20,158 nucleotides of DNA from a virus, in the IMG/VR virus record IMGVR_UViG_3300042691_009400, positions 1 through 20,158 of that record; one strand, written 5' to 3'. The position numbers were made by a program, and so were the translations under genes. Of this stretch, positions 7,686-14,951 are shown in pieces (positions within the stretch are counted from its first letter, which is position 1; every line of letters starts with the position of its first letter). The notes below the pieces were generated by a model. It was given only the letters and a program-made list of their open reading frames with translations. It did not search any database and was not told the DNA's origin.

Positions 7686-7882
7686 TTGCGTCGCCTCCTG
7701 GGCGTGAGGTCAGCCGACTCGGCCACCGGCTCCACGCTCGCCGTCTCGATCAAGTCCTGCTGTGCGTTCCGCTCCTCGACCGCGTACTCCCACGCGATGA
7801 GGCTTTGAGCCTGCCGCTCGGGAAGGTCGATCACCTGACCCGCCTTGTAGGCACCGTGTGCCCTCGTCAAACGTATTTTCAT
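7682..7882 (-). CDS. Small phage head-module protein, unknown function
   Basis: A 66-residue protein. The N-terminal half (MKIRLTRAHGAYKAGQVIDL) reads as two or three beta strands with a conserved-looking YKAGQVIDLPE turn, then a helix with SLIAWEYAVE; the C-terminal 25 residues are low in order and end in RRRRK. Short proteins of this type are frequent between capsid and connector genes of HK97-like phages, but no function is known to me. ATGA overlaps on both sides tie it into the operon. Confidence 0.72.
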   Translation of the reverse strand: MKIRLTRAHGAYKAGQVIDLPERQAQSLIAWEYAVEERNAQQDLIETASVEPVAESADLTPRRRRK

Positions 7883-8616
7883 TCGTCACCTACCTTCCAT
7901 GCAGACTTCGGCGGCTTCCGCGTCTCCTGCCACTCGTTGCAATACTGAAACACCGGCTGACCGAGTTCCTGGCTGGGCCATGTGATGACGTACTCGCCGT
8001 GACCGATGCAGACCCGGGGCGTGATGTAGAGGCGATTGCCGCACGCCTTGAAGCCCTTCCAGAATGCAATGTCAGAGTCGGTTCTGCCTTCTCCCCACCC
8101 CCCTTGCGGATCGGGCTGCTCGTGGAACCACGGCTTCTTCATCCGCCGCAGGGCAGCGGTCGAGATGATCGTGCAACCGAAGTGCGCGGTGTCCACCTGT
8201 TGCACCGGCTGACTGAACCACTCGCGGGGCACCTGGGTCACGCCGCCGGCTGGCGGATTGTCGAGTGTGTCGAGCAGCGTGAGCATCGGCCTGCCGTCCT
8301 CCCTCTTCGTCTGGAGCGGAGCCAGGGCGTCGCACTGGAACGTCATGGCGAGGGCGAAGAGATGCTCGATGTTCTCCTTCGACACGAAGCTGTCCATGTC
8401 GAGGGTGATGATGTACTCGGTGGTCGGCTCGAACTTCTCCAGCATCCGCGTGAGCACTTGGCTCCAGAACGCACCCTGCCCGAGCGTGGGGCGGATGTGC
8501 AGCGGCATCATCGCCTCGATGAACCCGAACACGTTGATGAGCGGCCCGAAGCGTGGCCCGCTCAGGATCGCCTCGCACCGCACCTCGACCGACGAGCCGC
8601 CGACTTGCACAAGCAT
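7879..8616 (-). CDS. GT-A fold glycosyltransferase in the head gene cluster
   Basis: A 245-residue protein with features of a GT-A (GT2-like) glycosyltransferase: a strand ending in a DxD metal and sugar-nucleotide site (IITLDMDSFV, Asp73 and Asp75), an acceptor-side segment HFGCTIISTAALRRMKKPWF at 145-164, a second acidic motif TDSDIAFWKGFKACG at 179-193, and a final IGHGE histidine near 206. It lacks a signal peptide and membrane segments, so it should act in the cytoplasm. The ATG at 8616 is preferred over an in-frame TTG at 8628 because GGAG at 8626-8623 stands 6 nt upstream. An intrinsic terminator lies directly upstream. Placed between capsid and connector genes, it may glycosylate a virion protein or modify the host surface; donor and acceptor are unknown. 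Confidence 0.82.
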   Translation of the reverse strand: MLVQVGGSSVEVRCEAILSGPRFGPLINVFGFIEAMMPLHIRPTLGQGAFWSQVLTRMLEKFEPTTEYIITLDMDSFVSKENIEHLFALAMTFQCDALAPLQTKREDGRPMLTLLDTLDNPPAGGVTQVPREWFSQPVQQVDTAHFGCTIISTAALRRMKKPWFHEQPDPQGGWGEGRTDSDIAFWKGFKACGNRLYITPRVCIGHGEYVITWPSQELGQPVFQYCNEWQETRKPPKSAWKVGDE

Positions 8617-8622
8617 GAGTGA

Positions 8623-8626
8623 CTCC
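8623..8626 (-). promoter_or_regulatory. Ribosome binding site of the glycosyltransferase gene
   Basis: GGAG stands 6 nt before the ATG at 8616 and follows the terminator T-tract. It decides between the ATG and the in-frame TTG at 8628. Confidence 0.7.
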
Positions 8627-8665
8627 AAAACAGAAAACGGCGGGGAGGCTCACGCCTTCCCCGCC
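8625..8665 (-). terminator. Intrinsic terminator after the capsid and decoration genes
   Basis: On the minus strand a GC-rich stem (8665-8654 with 8649-8639, 11 pairs with one bulged base, 4-nt loop) is followed by the T-rich tract TTTTCTGTTTT. It lies 28 nt past the stop of the beta-rich gene. It probably ends most transcripts of the abundant head proteins while letting some through to the glycosyltransferase and neck genes. Confidence 0.78.
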
Positions 8666-8693
8666 GCTCACTGTGCCTGTCGTGTCAAGCGAC

Positions 8694-9140
8694 TCAGCCG
8701 ATGGCCTGGGTGTTCACACCACGGCCGGCAGCAGTCGTCGGGCCTTCCTCGCCCTGGCTCAGGCGGCACGTCGTCACGACGCCGCACGTCGAAGCCGGGG
8801 TGGCGTACACCGTGAGGTAACGCCGCTTGCCCTTCAGGTCGATGTCGAACCGATGGGCGTAGCCAACATTGCCAGCAGTCGAACCGGCAGCGACCGTGAA
8901 GTCGGTGCCAGCGACGAAGCCGCTGATGTTGGCCTGGCCCGAGCCGGCAACGTCGCTGTGGGCAACCCGCAGCACCGTGGCAGCGGTCGTGGGACCGGCA
9001 GCCGAGGTGAACGGGGAGAACAGAACGTCAATCGACGCATGGTTGAAGCCAAGCGTGTCGATCTCGACCGAGTGGGTCGCGGTCAGTGCAACCGAGGTAT
9101 CGACCCGGTGGACACTCCTCGTAGCAGCAACGTGGTTCAT
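8694..9140 (-). CDS. Beta-rich protein next to major capsid, candidate head decoration protein
   Basis: A 148-residue protein, rich in Ala, Thr, Val and Gly with alternating strand patterns (VDTSVALTATHSVEIDTLGF, then HASIDVLFSPFTSA), and RRYLTVYATP near residue 105. It has no signal peptide and almost no helix-like segments. It lies 35 nt downstream of the major capsid gene and just before a terminator, so it should be expressed at nearly capsid level. This suits a decoration or head-fibre protein, but I see no specific family motif. AGGAG at 9157-9153 is 12 nt before the ATG at 9140, a rather long spacing. Its style resembles the 118-residue protein at 16848-17204. Confidence 0.72.
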   Translation of the reverse strand: MNHVAATRSVHRVDTSVALTATHSVEIDTLGFNHASIDVLFSPFTSAAGPTTAATVLRVAHSDVAGSGQANISGFVAGTDFTVAAGSTAGNVGYAHRFDIDLKGKRRYLTVYATPASTCGVVTTCRLSQGEEGPTTAAGRGVNTQAIG

Positions 9141-9175
9141 GGGATCAGTTTTCTCCTAGGAAGGAAGTGTCAGAA

Positions 9176-10537
9176 TCAGCCGAACCGCAGGGCCACAATC
9201 GGCCCGGCCTTCGTGGTCGAACCAAGGTCATGCACCACCATCGCGTTCCGCGTGGTAGCGAAGGTGAGGGTCTGGTCGAACTCGATGTACCGCTCGGAAG
9301 CGGTGCGGATCGAGACAGCCCGACGCTCGCCGAACGTGGCAGCCTGCGAGAGGTCGCCGAAGAGGCAAGCCACGCCGCCGGTCGTGCCCGTCAGGCGAGA
9401 CTCAAGCGAGTGGACGAGCCGCACCGGATAGCCCAGGAACTGCTCGCCGAAGCCAGCCGCCACGTTGTCGCTCGTGTTGCCGCCCGCGTTGGCAGAGCCG
9501 CCGGGGAGCATGGCGAGCCGCAGCATCGCGGCACCCCAGCCGACCGGCGACACGTACCACGCAGCCTGACGCCGAGCGTAAACCGGCAGCCGCGAGAGCA
9601 CGTCGGTGAAGTTCTTCATCGTCAGGTTGTCGAACGTGGCGTTGCCCGAGGCAGTCACGACCGACGCCGAGTAGGCGGGCTTCACGATCTTCGTGGCGAC
9701 GCCCTCAGTACCGTGGTACTGGCTGGTGCCGTCACCGATGAACCCCGCGTTGTCGAAGGCTTCGGCGAACGCCTGGGCCACCTCGACCGCCATCGCGTCA
9801 GCGAGGTCGATGATCGAGTCTTCAAGCAGCGAATTCGGGACGCGGTTGGCGATGCCCCAAATCTTCGCGTTCAGTTCGATGTTGTCGAACGTCACGTCGC
9901 TCTGGGTCACTTCCACGTTCTCGCCGACCGGGCGAGCGGCGAGGCCACCCGTCCGACGAGCGATGACGAGCGTGTCGCTGTTCATCTGCACCCGGCGAGC
10001 GTACTGCGGGAACGCACCGAACTCCTCGACGAGCCGGATGATCTCGCTGCTCATCTCGGGAGACACGAGCACGCCGCCGAGCGAGTTGACGCCGCCAGCC
10101 TGGGCACGACTCTCGACGCCGTGGTCACGGCACCACCGCCGGGCCTCTTCGTCGCCGAACACGAAACCCTTGACGTGCATACCAGCACGATAGGCAGCCT
10201 CGGCGGAACGGAACGCCACCAGCTTGCCGTGCGACTTCGGCACGGCGTACTCACGCTTCTCCACGGCAGGCTCCTTCGCCTCGGGGGTCTCGATCACCTT
10301 GGCCGGAGCACTGCGCTCCAGCACGGCACGCAGTTCGGCCTCCTTGGCCTGAACGCGCTGCAGAAACTCGATCCGCTCGCGGAGCTTGTCAGCACGCTGT
10401 TCGAGCGAGCGGAGGGACGCCTCCTGCTCCTCGGTCATGGGGGCCGCTTCCTCGCCCTCGGGGGCGTCCTCGGTCATCGCCTCCATCTCGGCGACGACAG
10501 CAGCCAACTCGTCAAGCAGTGCCTTGATCTTGTCCAC
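9176..10537 (-). CDS. Major capsid protein, HK97 fold
   Basis: A 453-residue protein. Residues 1 to about 80 form an acidic coiled coil (delta/scaffold domain, e.g. LRSLEQRADKLRERIEFLQ). A linker leads to a mature shell domain from about residue 140, beginning GGVNSLGGVLVSPEMSSEIIRL, with typical later features WGIANRVPNSLLEDS (spine/E-loop region), AWYVSPVGWGAAMLRLA and FLGYPVRLV. The prohead protease encoded upstream should remove the N-terminal domain. The GTG at 10537 is chosen because AGGAG at 10550-10546 lies 8 nt upstream; the in-frame extension to 10627 has no ribosome binding site and reads like non-coding sequence. There is no separate scaffold gene, as expected for a fused delta domain. 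Confidence 0.95.
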   Translation of the reverse strand: MDKIKALLDELAAVVAEMEAMTEDAPEGEEAAPMTEEQEASLRSLEQRADKLRERIEFLQRVQAKEAELRAVLERSAPAKVIETPEAKEPAVEKREYAVPKSHGKLVAFRSAEAAYRAGMHVKGFVFGDEEARRWCRDHGVESRAQAGGVNSLGGVLVSPEMSSEIIRLVEEFGAFPQYARRVQMNSDTLVIARRTGGLAARPVGENVEVTQSDVTFDNIELNAKIWGIANRVPNSLLEDSIIDLADAMAVEVAQAFAEAFDNAGFIGDGTSQYHGTEGVATKIVKPAYSASVVTASGNATFDNLTMKNFTDVLSRLPVYARRQAAWYVSPVGWGAAMLRLAMLPGGSANAGGNTSDNVAAGFGEQFLGYPVRLVHSLESRLTGTTGGVACLFGDLSQAATFGERRAVSIRTASERYIEFDQTLTFATTRNAMVVHDLGSTTKAGPIVALRFG

Positions 10538-10545
10538 GGCGGAAT

Positions 10546-10550
10546 CTCCT
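10546..10550 (-). promoter_or_regulatory. Ribosome binding site of the major capsid gene
   Basis: AGGAG stands 8 nt before the GTG at 10537. It decides this non-ATG start for what should be the most expressed gene of the window. Confidence 0.8.
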
Positions 10551-10647
10551 AGTGCGATTCGTGGCGACGCGGACGCATCGCCTACGGTCGAACCTAGAAG
10601 CCGTGGGGGGCACCCATGCAGATACAAGGCGTGAGGCAGTAAAGAAC

Positions 10648-10818
10648 TCAGCCCGCCTTCACGCGGCGAATCTCAGACGCGGAGCGAATGTCCTTGTCGG
10701 TGTTGCCGCACCGGCAGCGCAAGTACCGAATTTGGTACATGCCCTGCCGCTGACTCGACGCCACAAGCAGCTTGCCGGTCTTGCAATTCGGGCAAACGTC
10801 GCCTGACTTAGCGGCCAT
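10648..10818 (-). CDS. Small zinc-ribbon protein
   Basis: A 56-residue protein beginning MAAKSGDVCPNCKTGKLL. It has a CPNC pair at residues 9-12 and a second pair CRC at 35-37 followed by Gly-Asn, the layout of a zinc ribbon with C-x2-C and C-x-C knuckles. Between them lies a beta hairpin (LVASSQRQGMYQIRYLRC), and a basic helix ends the protein (SEIRRVKAG). The ATG at 10818 lies 11 bases inside the end of the protease gene, so translation is likely coupled. Small zinc-ribbon proteins are common in phage operons, where they may bind DNA or protein; position between protease and capsid gives no clear clue. No homologue family is recognised. Confidence 0.72.
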   Translation of the reverse strand: MAAKSGDVCPNCKTGKLLVASSQRQGMYQIRYLRCRCGNTDKDIRSASEIRRVKAG

Positions 10819-11473
10819 GCTGCCTCAGAACGTCACGGTAGAAAGCCGCACGATTCGCGGCATATTCGCGGGCTTCGTCGTGCCGCCGCTGCTCCTTGCG
10901 GAAGTGGTCGTATGACCGCTGGGCCACCGTCACGTCGGTGTCGGGGTACGCCGGGAACGTAGTTGGAGAAACATCCAGAAGAGAATCGACCCGCTGGATG
11001 GTTCTGATGCTACGGCCGTCCTCAACAGCCCACGAGTCGCCGCCGCTCGGGACGGTGAAACTGAAAGACGATCCGCGCACGATCTTTGCCCTGATGTTGG
11101 CGGCAAGATCCCGCCCGTAGCTGGTGTCAGGCACGGGGAACTCATACCGCAAACCCACTTCGTCCACCGTCAGCTTCAGCGTGCCGGGATAGCGGGCCAG
11201 CGGGAAGTTTGCGTCGTGATTCCAAAGAGCCCGAGTCTCAAGCGACTTCTTGCGGCCACGTCGCTCGGAGACGATGCCGAACGCACGCGGGTCGATCCGC
11301 TCGATGAAGTCGCCCAGGTCGAGCGAGTTCACGCCGAACTTCGCCGCGTAGCCGACGATGTACTCCCGCTCACTGCCGTCCTCGGCACTGCGGCTCTCGA
11401 CCGCCAGGAGCGGCACCGCCGACTCCACCTCGTCAATCGCCAGACTGCGTCGTTCGATGTTCATCGTTGTCAT
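10808..11473 (-). CDS. Prohead (maturation) protease, HK97 family
   Basis: A 221-residue serine protease of the HK97 gp4 type (MEROPS U35/S78). Diagnostic segments are YIVGYAAKFGV near residue 39, RIDPRAF at 59-65, ALWNHD with the putative catalytic His86, a strand GLRYEFPVPDT, and GSSFSF at 134-139 carrying the putative catalytic serine. It cuts the delta domain off capsid protein within the assembled prohead and then digests itself. The ATG at 11473 forms an ATGA overlap with the portal gene; a second ATG at 11464 (218 residues) has better spacing from the AAGGA sequence and is an equally possible start. Confidence 0.93.
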   Translation of the reverse strand: MTTMNIERRSLAIDEVESAVPLLAVESRSAEDGSEREYIVGYAAKFGVNSLDLGDFIERIDPRAFGIVSERRGRKKSLETRALWNHDANFPLARYPGTLKLTVDEVGLRYEFPVPDTSYGRDLAANIRAKIVRGSSFSFTVPSGGDSWAVEDGRSIRTIQRVDSLLDVSPTTFPAYPDTDVTVAQRSYDHFRKEQRRHDEAREYAANRAAFYRDVLRQHGR

Positions 11474-13275
11474 TCCTTCCGCTTCCTCGGCTTCCGCTTC
11501 GGCTTGTCCTTGTACGCCCGCGCCGCCTCCGGCTGCTCTGTCACCTGGAGGTCGGCCACCTTGACCGCCACCGGCTCGTCAAATTCGTTCTCGTCCCACA
11601 CGCTCACGAGGGCGGCAGGATCGTCGGGCGTCGCGGGCATCTCCACGTCGCCCAGATTCAGCGTGCCTTCGGTCATCACATGATCGACGCGACCCACGCG
11701 CCCATCGGGCAACGCGACCCACATGCCTTCGGCAACGTCAAGCGAGCGACCCGCCGGGGCAGTGGGCATCGGCTCGGTTTGCGGCGGCTGCGCATCGACC
11801 GCTGCTGGTGCGGGCTGACGCTCCACCACCCCGGCAAGAATCGCCGCAATCTGTGCAGTGTTCATACTCGGGAACGCCGCAGCCACCATCGCCGCCGCAC
11901 CCTCGCGACTCACCAGCCCATCGACAACCGACTGAATGATCGCAATGAGCCCCGTGATCTGGGCACCGTTCAGCGACACGTCCGCGACTTGCGGAGCCTC
12001 GGGCTCGGCAGGCTCGCCCGGCGTCGCAGGCACCACCGGCTCGCCAGCCGCAGCGGCAAGCCCGCCCTCGACCGCCTGCCCGTCAATCTCGCTGCCCGGC
12101 TGCTGCTGAGCCAGCACGTCGCCCTCGCTCGGCTGCTCGCCCAGCGTGCCCATGTTCAGCGGGCGGTAGCGAACGTCGCCGCCCTCGACCGGGTCGAGGT
12201 TTTCGTAGTTGCGAATGTCGTTCGTCGAAACGACGCCGATGTCCCACATGGCACGGTAGTACGCCGACCGGCTGGCGGCATCGCCACGCAGCAGCCCACG
12301 CACATCGAACTCGACCAGATAGCGGTCATCGTCTGCGATCAAGTCACGCATGAACGCCGATTCAAACCGACGCAGCCACGGCATGATGCAGTGGGTCACG
12401 AACGCGATGTCGGCCTCGGGCGTCGCGGGGCCGATGCCAAGCAGGTGCCCAGGTACGCGGAACAGCCGGGCGATCTCCTCAAGCTGGTAGCGGCGAAGCT
12501 CGATGAACTGGCTGTCGGTATTGCTCGACTGCGGAATGTCGTAGGGCTTGAGCCCGCCGGTCAGCACCGCCGTGTTGTGGGAATTTCCCACTCCACCATG
12601 CCGCCGGTCCCACTGCGACCGCAACGCCTCGCGGGCCTCCGCGTTCAGTTGCCCTTCGGTCGAGAGTACAAACCCGGGGCGGGCACCGGCCGCAAAGAAG
12701 CGTGCCCCGTGCAACTCGCAAGCCCGGGCTAGTGCGATGGCGTCCTTGCACTCCGCGACGACGCTCATCCCGTTCACGCCGTCATCAGACGGGCCGCGAA
12801 TCTGGAGGATCGCATCCTCGGAATACGGCGTCTCCGTGCCCTTATCTTCTCGGTACTTGTACCGCAGCTTCCCGTTCTCGATCCGCTCCACCTTCATCCG
12901 GCTCGGATGCAGCGGCACGATCTGCCCCGCCTTCAGTTCATCGAAGGCGTCGCCCCACAAGCCGATATGAAACACCGCCTGCTCGCGCCACTCAAAGCTG
13001 GTCTGCCATCCGTTCGGCTGGCTGTGCAGTTGCCGGTAGAGCGGCAGTTCGCGGGCGATCCGCTTCCCGCCCCCAGCCGTCCGCTCCAGCACATGCAGCG
13101 GCAAACCCGCCACCGTCTCGGCGATCACCCGCAGGCAGGCGAACACCTCCGCGACTTGGTGGGCATTGCTCTCGTCAATCCGCACGCCAGCACTCGACCG
13201 GCTCGATGGCTCGTCATCCCACATGCGGGATTCGCCGGGGAGCCAGAGGATGCGGTTGTCGGTTTGGGCGATCAT
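11470..13275 (-). CDS. Portal protein, HK97 family, with long C-terminal extension
   Basis: A 601-residue protein. Residues 1-380 match HK97-type portals: VFACLRVIAETVAGLPLHV at 45-62, FEWREQAVFHIGLWGDAF at 94-111, QFIELRRYQLEEIARLFRVP at 256-275 and the VPGHLLG turn. It forms the dodecameric ring at one vertex through which DNA is packaged and exits. A Pro/Ala/Glu-rich linker (about 380-430) leads to a helical domain LNGAQITGLIAIIQSVV with SREGAAAMV (435-483), a motif known from the C-terminus of several phage portals. After a second Pro-rich linker comes a small beta domain, GMWVALPDGRVGRVDHVM (517-578), and a very basic tail (KDKPKRKPRKRKE). Usual portals have about 400 residues. ATGA overlaps link it to terminase and protease. 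Confidence 0.94.
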   Translation of the reverse strand: MIAQTDNRILWLPGESRMWDDEPSSRSSAGVRIDESNAHQVAEVFACLRVIAETVAGLPLHVLERTAGGGKRIARELPLYRQLHSQPNGWQTSFEWREQAVFHIGLWGDAFDELKAGQIVPLHPSRMKVERIENGKLRYKYREDKGTETPYSEDAILQIRGPSDDGVNGMSVVAECKDAIALARACELHGARFFAAGARPGFVLSTEGQLNAEAREALRSQWDRRHGGVGNSHNTAVLTGGLKPYDIPQSSNTDSQFIELRRYQLEEIARLFRVPGHLLGIGPATPEADIAFVTHCIMPWLRRFESAFMRDLIADDDRYLVEFDVRGLLRGDAASRSAYYRAMWDIGVVSTNDIRNYENLDPVEGGDVRYRPLNMGTLGEQPSEGDVLAQQQPGSEIDGQAVEGGLAAAAGEPVVPATPGEPAEPEAPQVADVSLNGAQITGLIAIIQSVVDGLVSREGAAAMVAAAFPSMNTAQIAAILAGVVERQPAPAAVDAQPPQTEPMPTAPAGRSLDVAEGMWVALPDGRVGRVDHVMTEGTLNLGDVEMPATPDDPAALVSVWDENEFDEPVAVKVADLQVTEQPEAARAYKDKPKRKPRKRKE

Positions 13276-14951
13276 ATGAAGAAGATTTCAGGGTTCGACG
13301 CGGAGTTCGTGACGCTGTTTGCTTCCCATCCGCCGAGCGCGAAGATGCAGGCCACGATGCCGTCGATGCGTCCAGTGCTCTTTTTCTTGACCGGGCGAAC
13401 GTCCTCGAACGCATTCACTTCCGTGCAGACGCAGCCGGCCATCCACGACAGCACAGGGTTCCCGCCATGCCGAATCCGCTTCTGGAGCACAAGCGACTCC
13501 AGCAACTTCGTCGGGCTGCTCATCGAGCGGAAGCCTTGCCCGAATGATTCCACAAACAACCCCGCCCCTTGCAGTTCCACTCCAAGCTGGACGGCCCCCG
13601 TCATATCCATCAGCACACGCTCGACCTTGTGCTTTTTGGCGTATTCCAGCACGTATTCACGGATGACACCGTGATCTATGACGTTCCCGCTGGTCGCCGT
13701 GATGAACCCGGTGTTGACCCAGTGCTGGAACGGCTGGCGGTCGGTTCGCTCGCGTTCCATGATGAGGTCACGCGGAGCCCAGAACATCGCCTCAACGTCG
13801 AACGTGCCATCCTCGCTCGGGAATAGGGCGACGCAAGCCGAGAGGTCGGTGGACTTCGACAAGTCCATCCCGATGATGCACGACTTGCCGGCGAGCGGCT
13901 CGCGCGGGCCTTCCGAGCACGCCGCCCACTTGTCAGGGTCGAGCCACCTGTTCGTGCTTTCTGTCCACACTCCCAAGGAATATCTGAGCCAGCCGTTGAG
14001 CTTTGTGGGCTTGTTCTTCGCCTCGCGGGCGTCCGCAGCAAACGCTTCCTCGGTCATGGTGACGCCCATCCCTGGATTCACCCGCCGCCATGTCGCCGGT
14101 GAGAAATAGTCCTCTGTGCCGTCAGTCTTTGCACCGAAAATCTTGCCGTAGAAGCGGGGATCGTAGTTAGGATCGGCAATCACTTGCTCGGCGTACTCGT
14201 GCTGCTCCCAGCAAATCGTGTCGCGGCGGTCGCCGGCAGTTGAGATCGTCGCAAGGAGCGGCGCAGCTCTGGATCGGCCCGAGTAGCGGAGCGCCTCGAA
14301 AAGACGCCTGTCGGGCCACGCATGCAGTTCGTCGCAAAACACGAACGAGTAACTCGGGCCTTCGGCCGCCCCGGCGTCCCGCGAGATCACCCGCATCGAA
14401 GATCCGGTCGCTTGGCAGACGATGGTCTTTCTGGAATCGACAACTTCCAGCGTCGCCGCCAATTCAGGCGAACGCTTTACCATTGCCGCTGTCTCGTCGA
14501 AAATGATCGCGGCTTGGTTGCGGTCTTTCGCCGCGATGCACCCTAGCTCGCCCTCGCCCTCCATGAGCAGGTGCCAGATCGAGAGAGCCGATAGAAGTGT
14601 CGATTTGCCTTGTCGTCTTGGCCCCCGCAGCGATCACGCCGCAGGGGCCAAGACGCCATTTTTTTTGGGCACCTCAATGTATGACAGCCGATACCTACGC
14701 AGGTTGTCAGGTCCACGCCACCCATACAGGGGCTCAATCACGTCATGCTTATGCCAGTCGAGGAGTTGCATCGGCTCGCCAGCTTTCGCAGTCGGCGAGT
14801 CTTTTGTGTGGCAGCAGACGGATTCAAGGAATCGCACGACTAGGTCGGCGTCCCCTTGATGGTAGGTGAAGCCCTCGACCCACTCAGCCCGGCGTCTTGC
14901 CGGCAGCCTTGAGGGCACGGAACTTTTCGAGCGTGCTTTGCGGCTTGGCAT
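13272..14951 (-). CDS. Terminase large subunit, interrupted in Walker A by a stop-containing insertion
   Basis: This is the packaging motor ATPase and nuclease. The N-terminal part has an adenine-binding region (PMQLLDWHKHDVIEPLYGW) and YIEVPKKNG, the start of Walker A; then 45 nt containing TGA (14636-14634) interrupt it, and GKSTLLSALSIW resumes in the same frame. Downstream everything looks intact: IAAKDRNQAAI, Walker B FVFCDELHAW (Asp at 14333), coupling motif ATISTAG, and the three nuclease aspartates in GMDLSKS (13865), LMDMTGA (13607) and GRIDGIV (13364). Without the insertion the protein would have 543 residues, normal for this family. I take the ATG at 14951 (AAGG upstream), overlapping the small terminase gene by 68 nt; a GTG at 14918 is the alternative. 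The intact remainder argues against old decay. Confidence 0.88.
14607..14657 (-). other. 48-nt hairpin insertion with stop codon between two GGC codons in the terminase gene
   Basis: On the minus strand, codon AAT is followed by GGC (14657-14655), fifteen codons including TGA, then GGC (14609-14607) and AAA TCG ACA. The segment keeps frame. Its core is an 18-bp hairpin (14655-14638 with 14631-14614; 16 Watson-Crick pairs and 2 G-U pairs in the minus-strand RNA) with the TGA in the 6-nt loop. Skipping from GGC to GGC restores VPKKNGKST. Mismatched positions pair as G-U only in the sense RNA. Candidates are a translational bypass element, a palindromic insertion that kills or attenuates the gene, or a sequence artefact. 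Confidence 0.7.
14634..14951 (-). CDS. Terminase large subunit N-terminal fragment as read without recoding
   Basis: Read conventionally from the ATG at 14951, translation ends at the TGA at 14636-14634 after 105 residues, the last ones being VPKKNGVLAPAA. The fragment holds the adenine-binding region and the first half of Walker A only, so it cannot hydrolyse ATP. The next ATG for the remainder, at 14564, lies beyond Walker A, so re-initiation there would give a motor without its P-loop. It is listed because a standard gene finder would report it as a separate small gene. Confidence 0.6.
   Translation of the reverse strand: MPSRKARSKSSVPSRLPARRRAEWVEGFTYHQGDADLVVRFLESVCCHTKDSPTAKAGEPMQLLDWHKHDVIEPLYGWRGPDNLRRYRLSYIEVPKKNGVLAPAA

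Noticed and set aside
10538-10627. N-terminal extension of the capsid protein to 10627
   Set aside because: There is no ribosome binding site there; AGGAG sits 8 nt before the GTG at 10537, where the coiled coil begins.
11467-12732. 421-codon plus-strand frame opposite the portal gene
   Set aside because: It is the antisense of the portal coding sequence, rich in His/Arg/Leu with no family pattern.
13272-14564. Terminase large subunit starting at the ATG at 14564
   Set aside because: That start lies after Walker A and would remove the ATP-binding lysine; homologous sequence continues upstream in the same frame to about 14951.
14634-14636. TGA as selenocysteine or as tryptophan under a changed genetic code
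   Set aside because: The TGA lies in the hairpin loop rather than upstream of a SECIS-type stem, and many genes in the window end with TGA in ATGA or TGATG overlaps, so TGA is a normal stop here.
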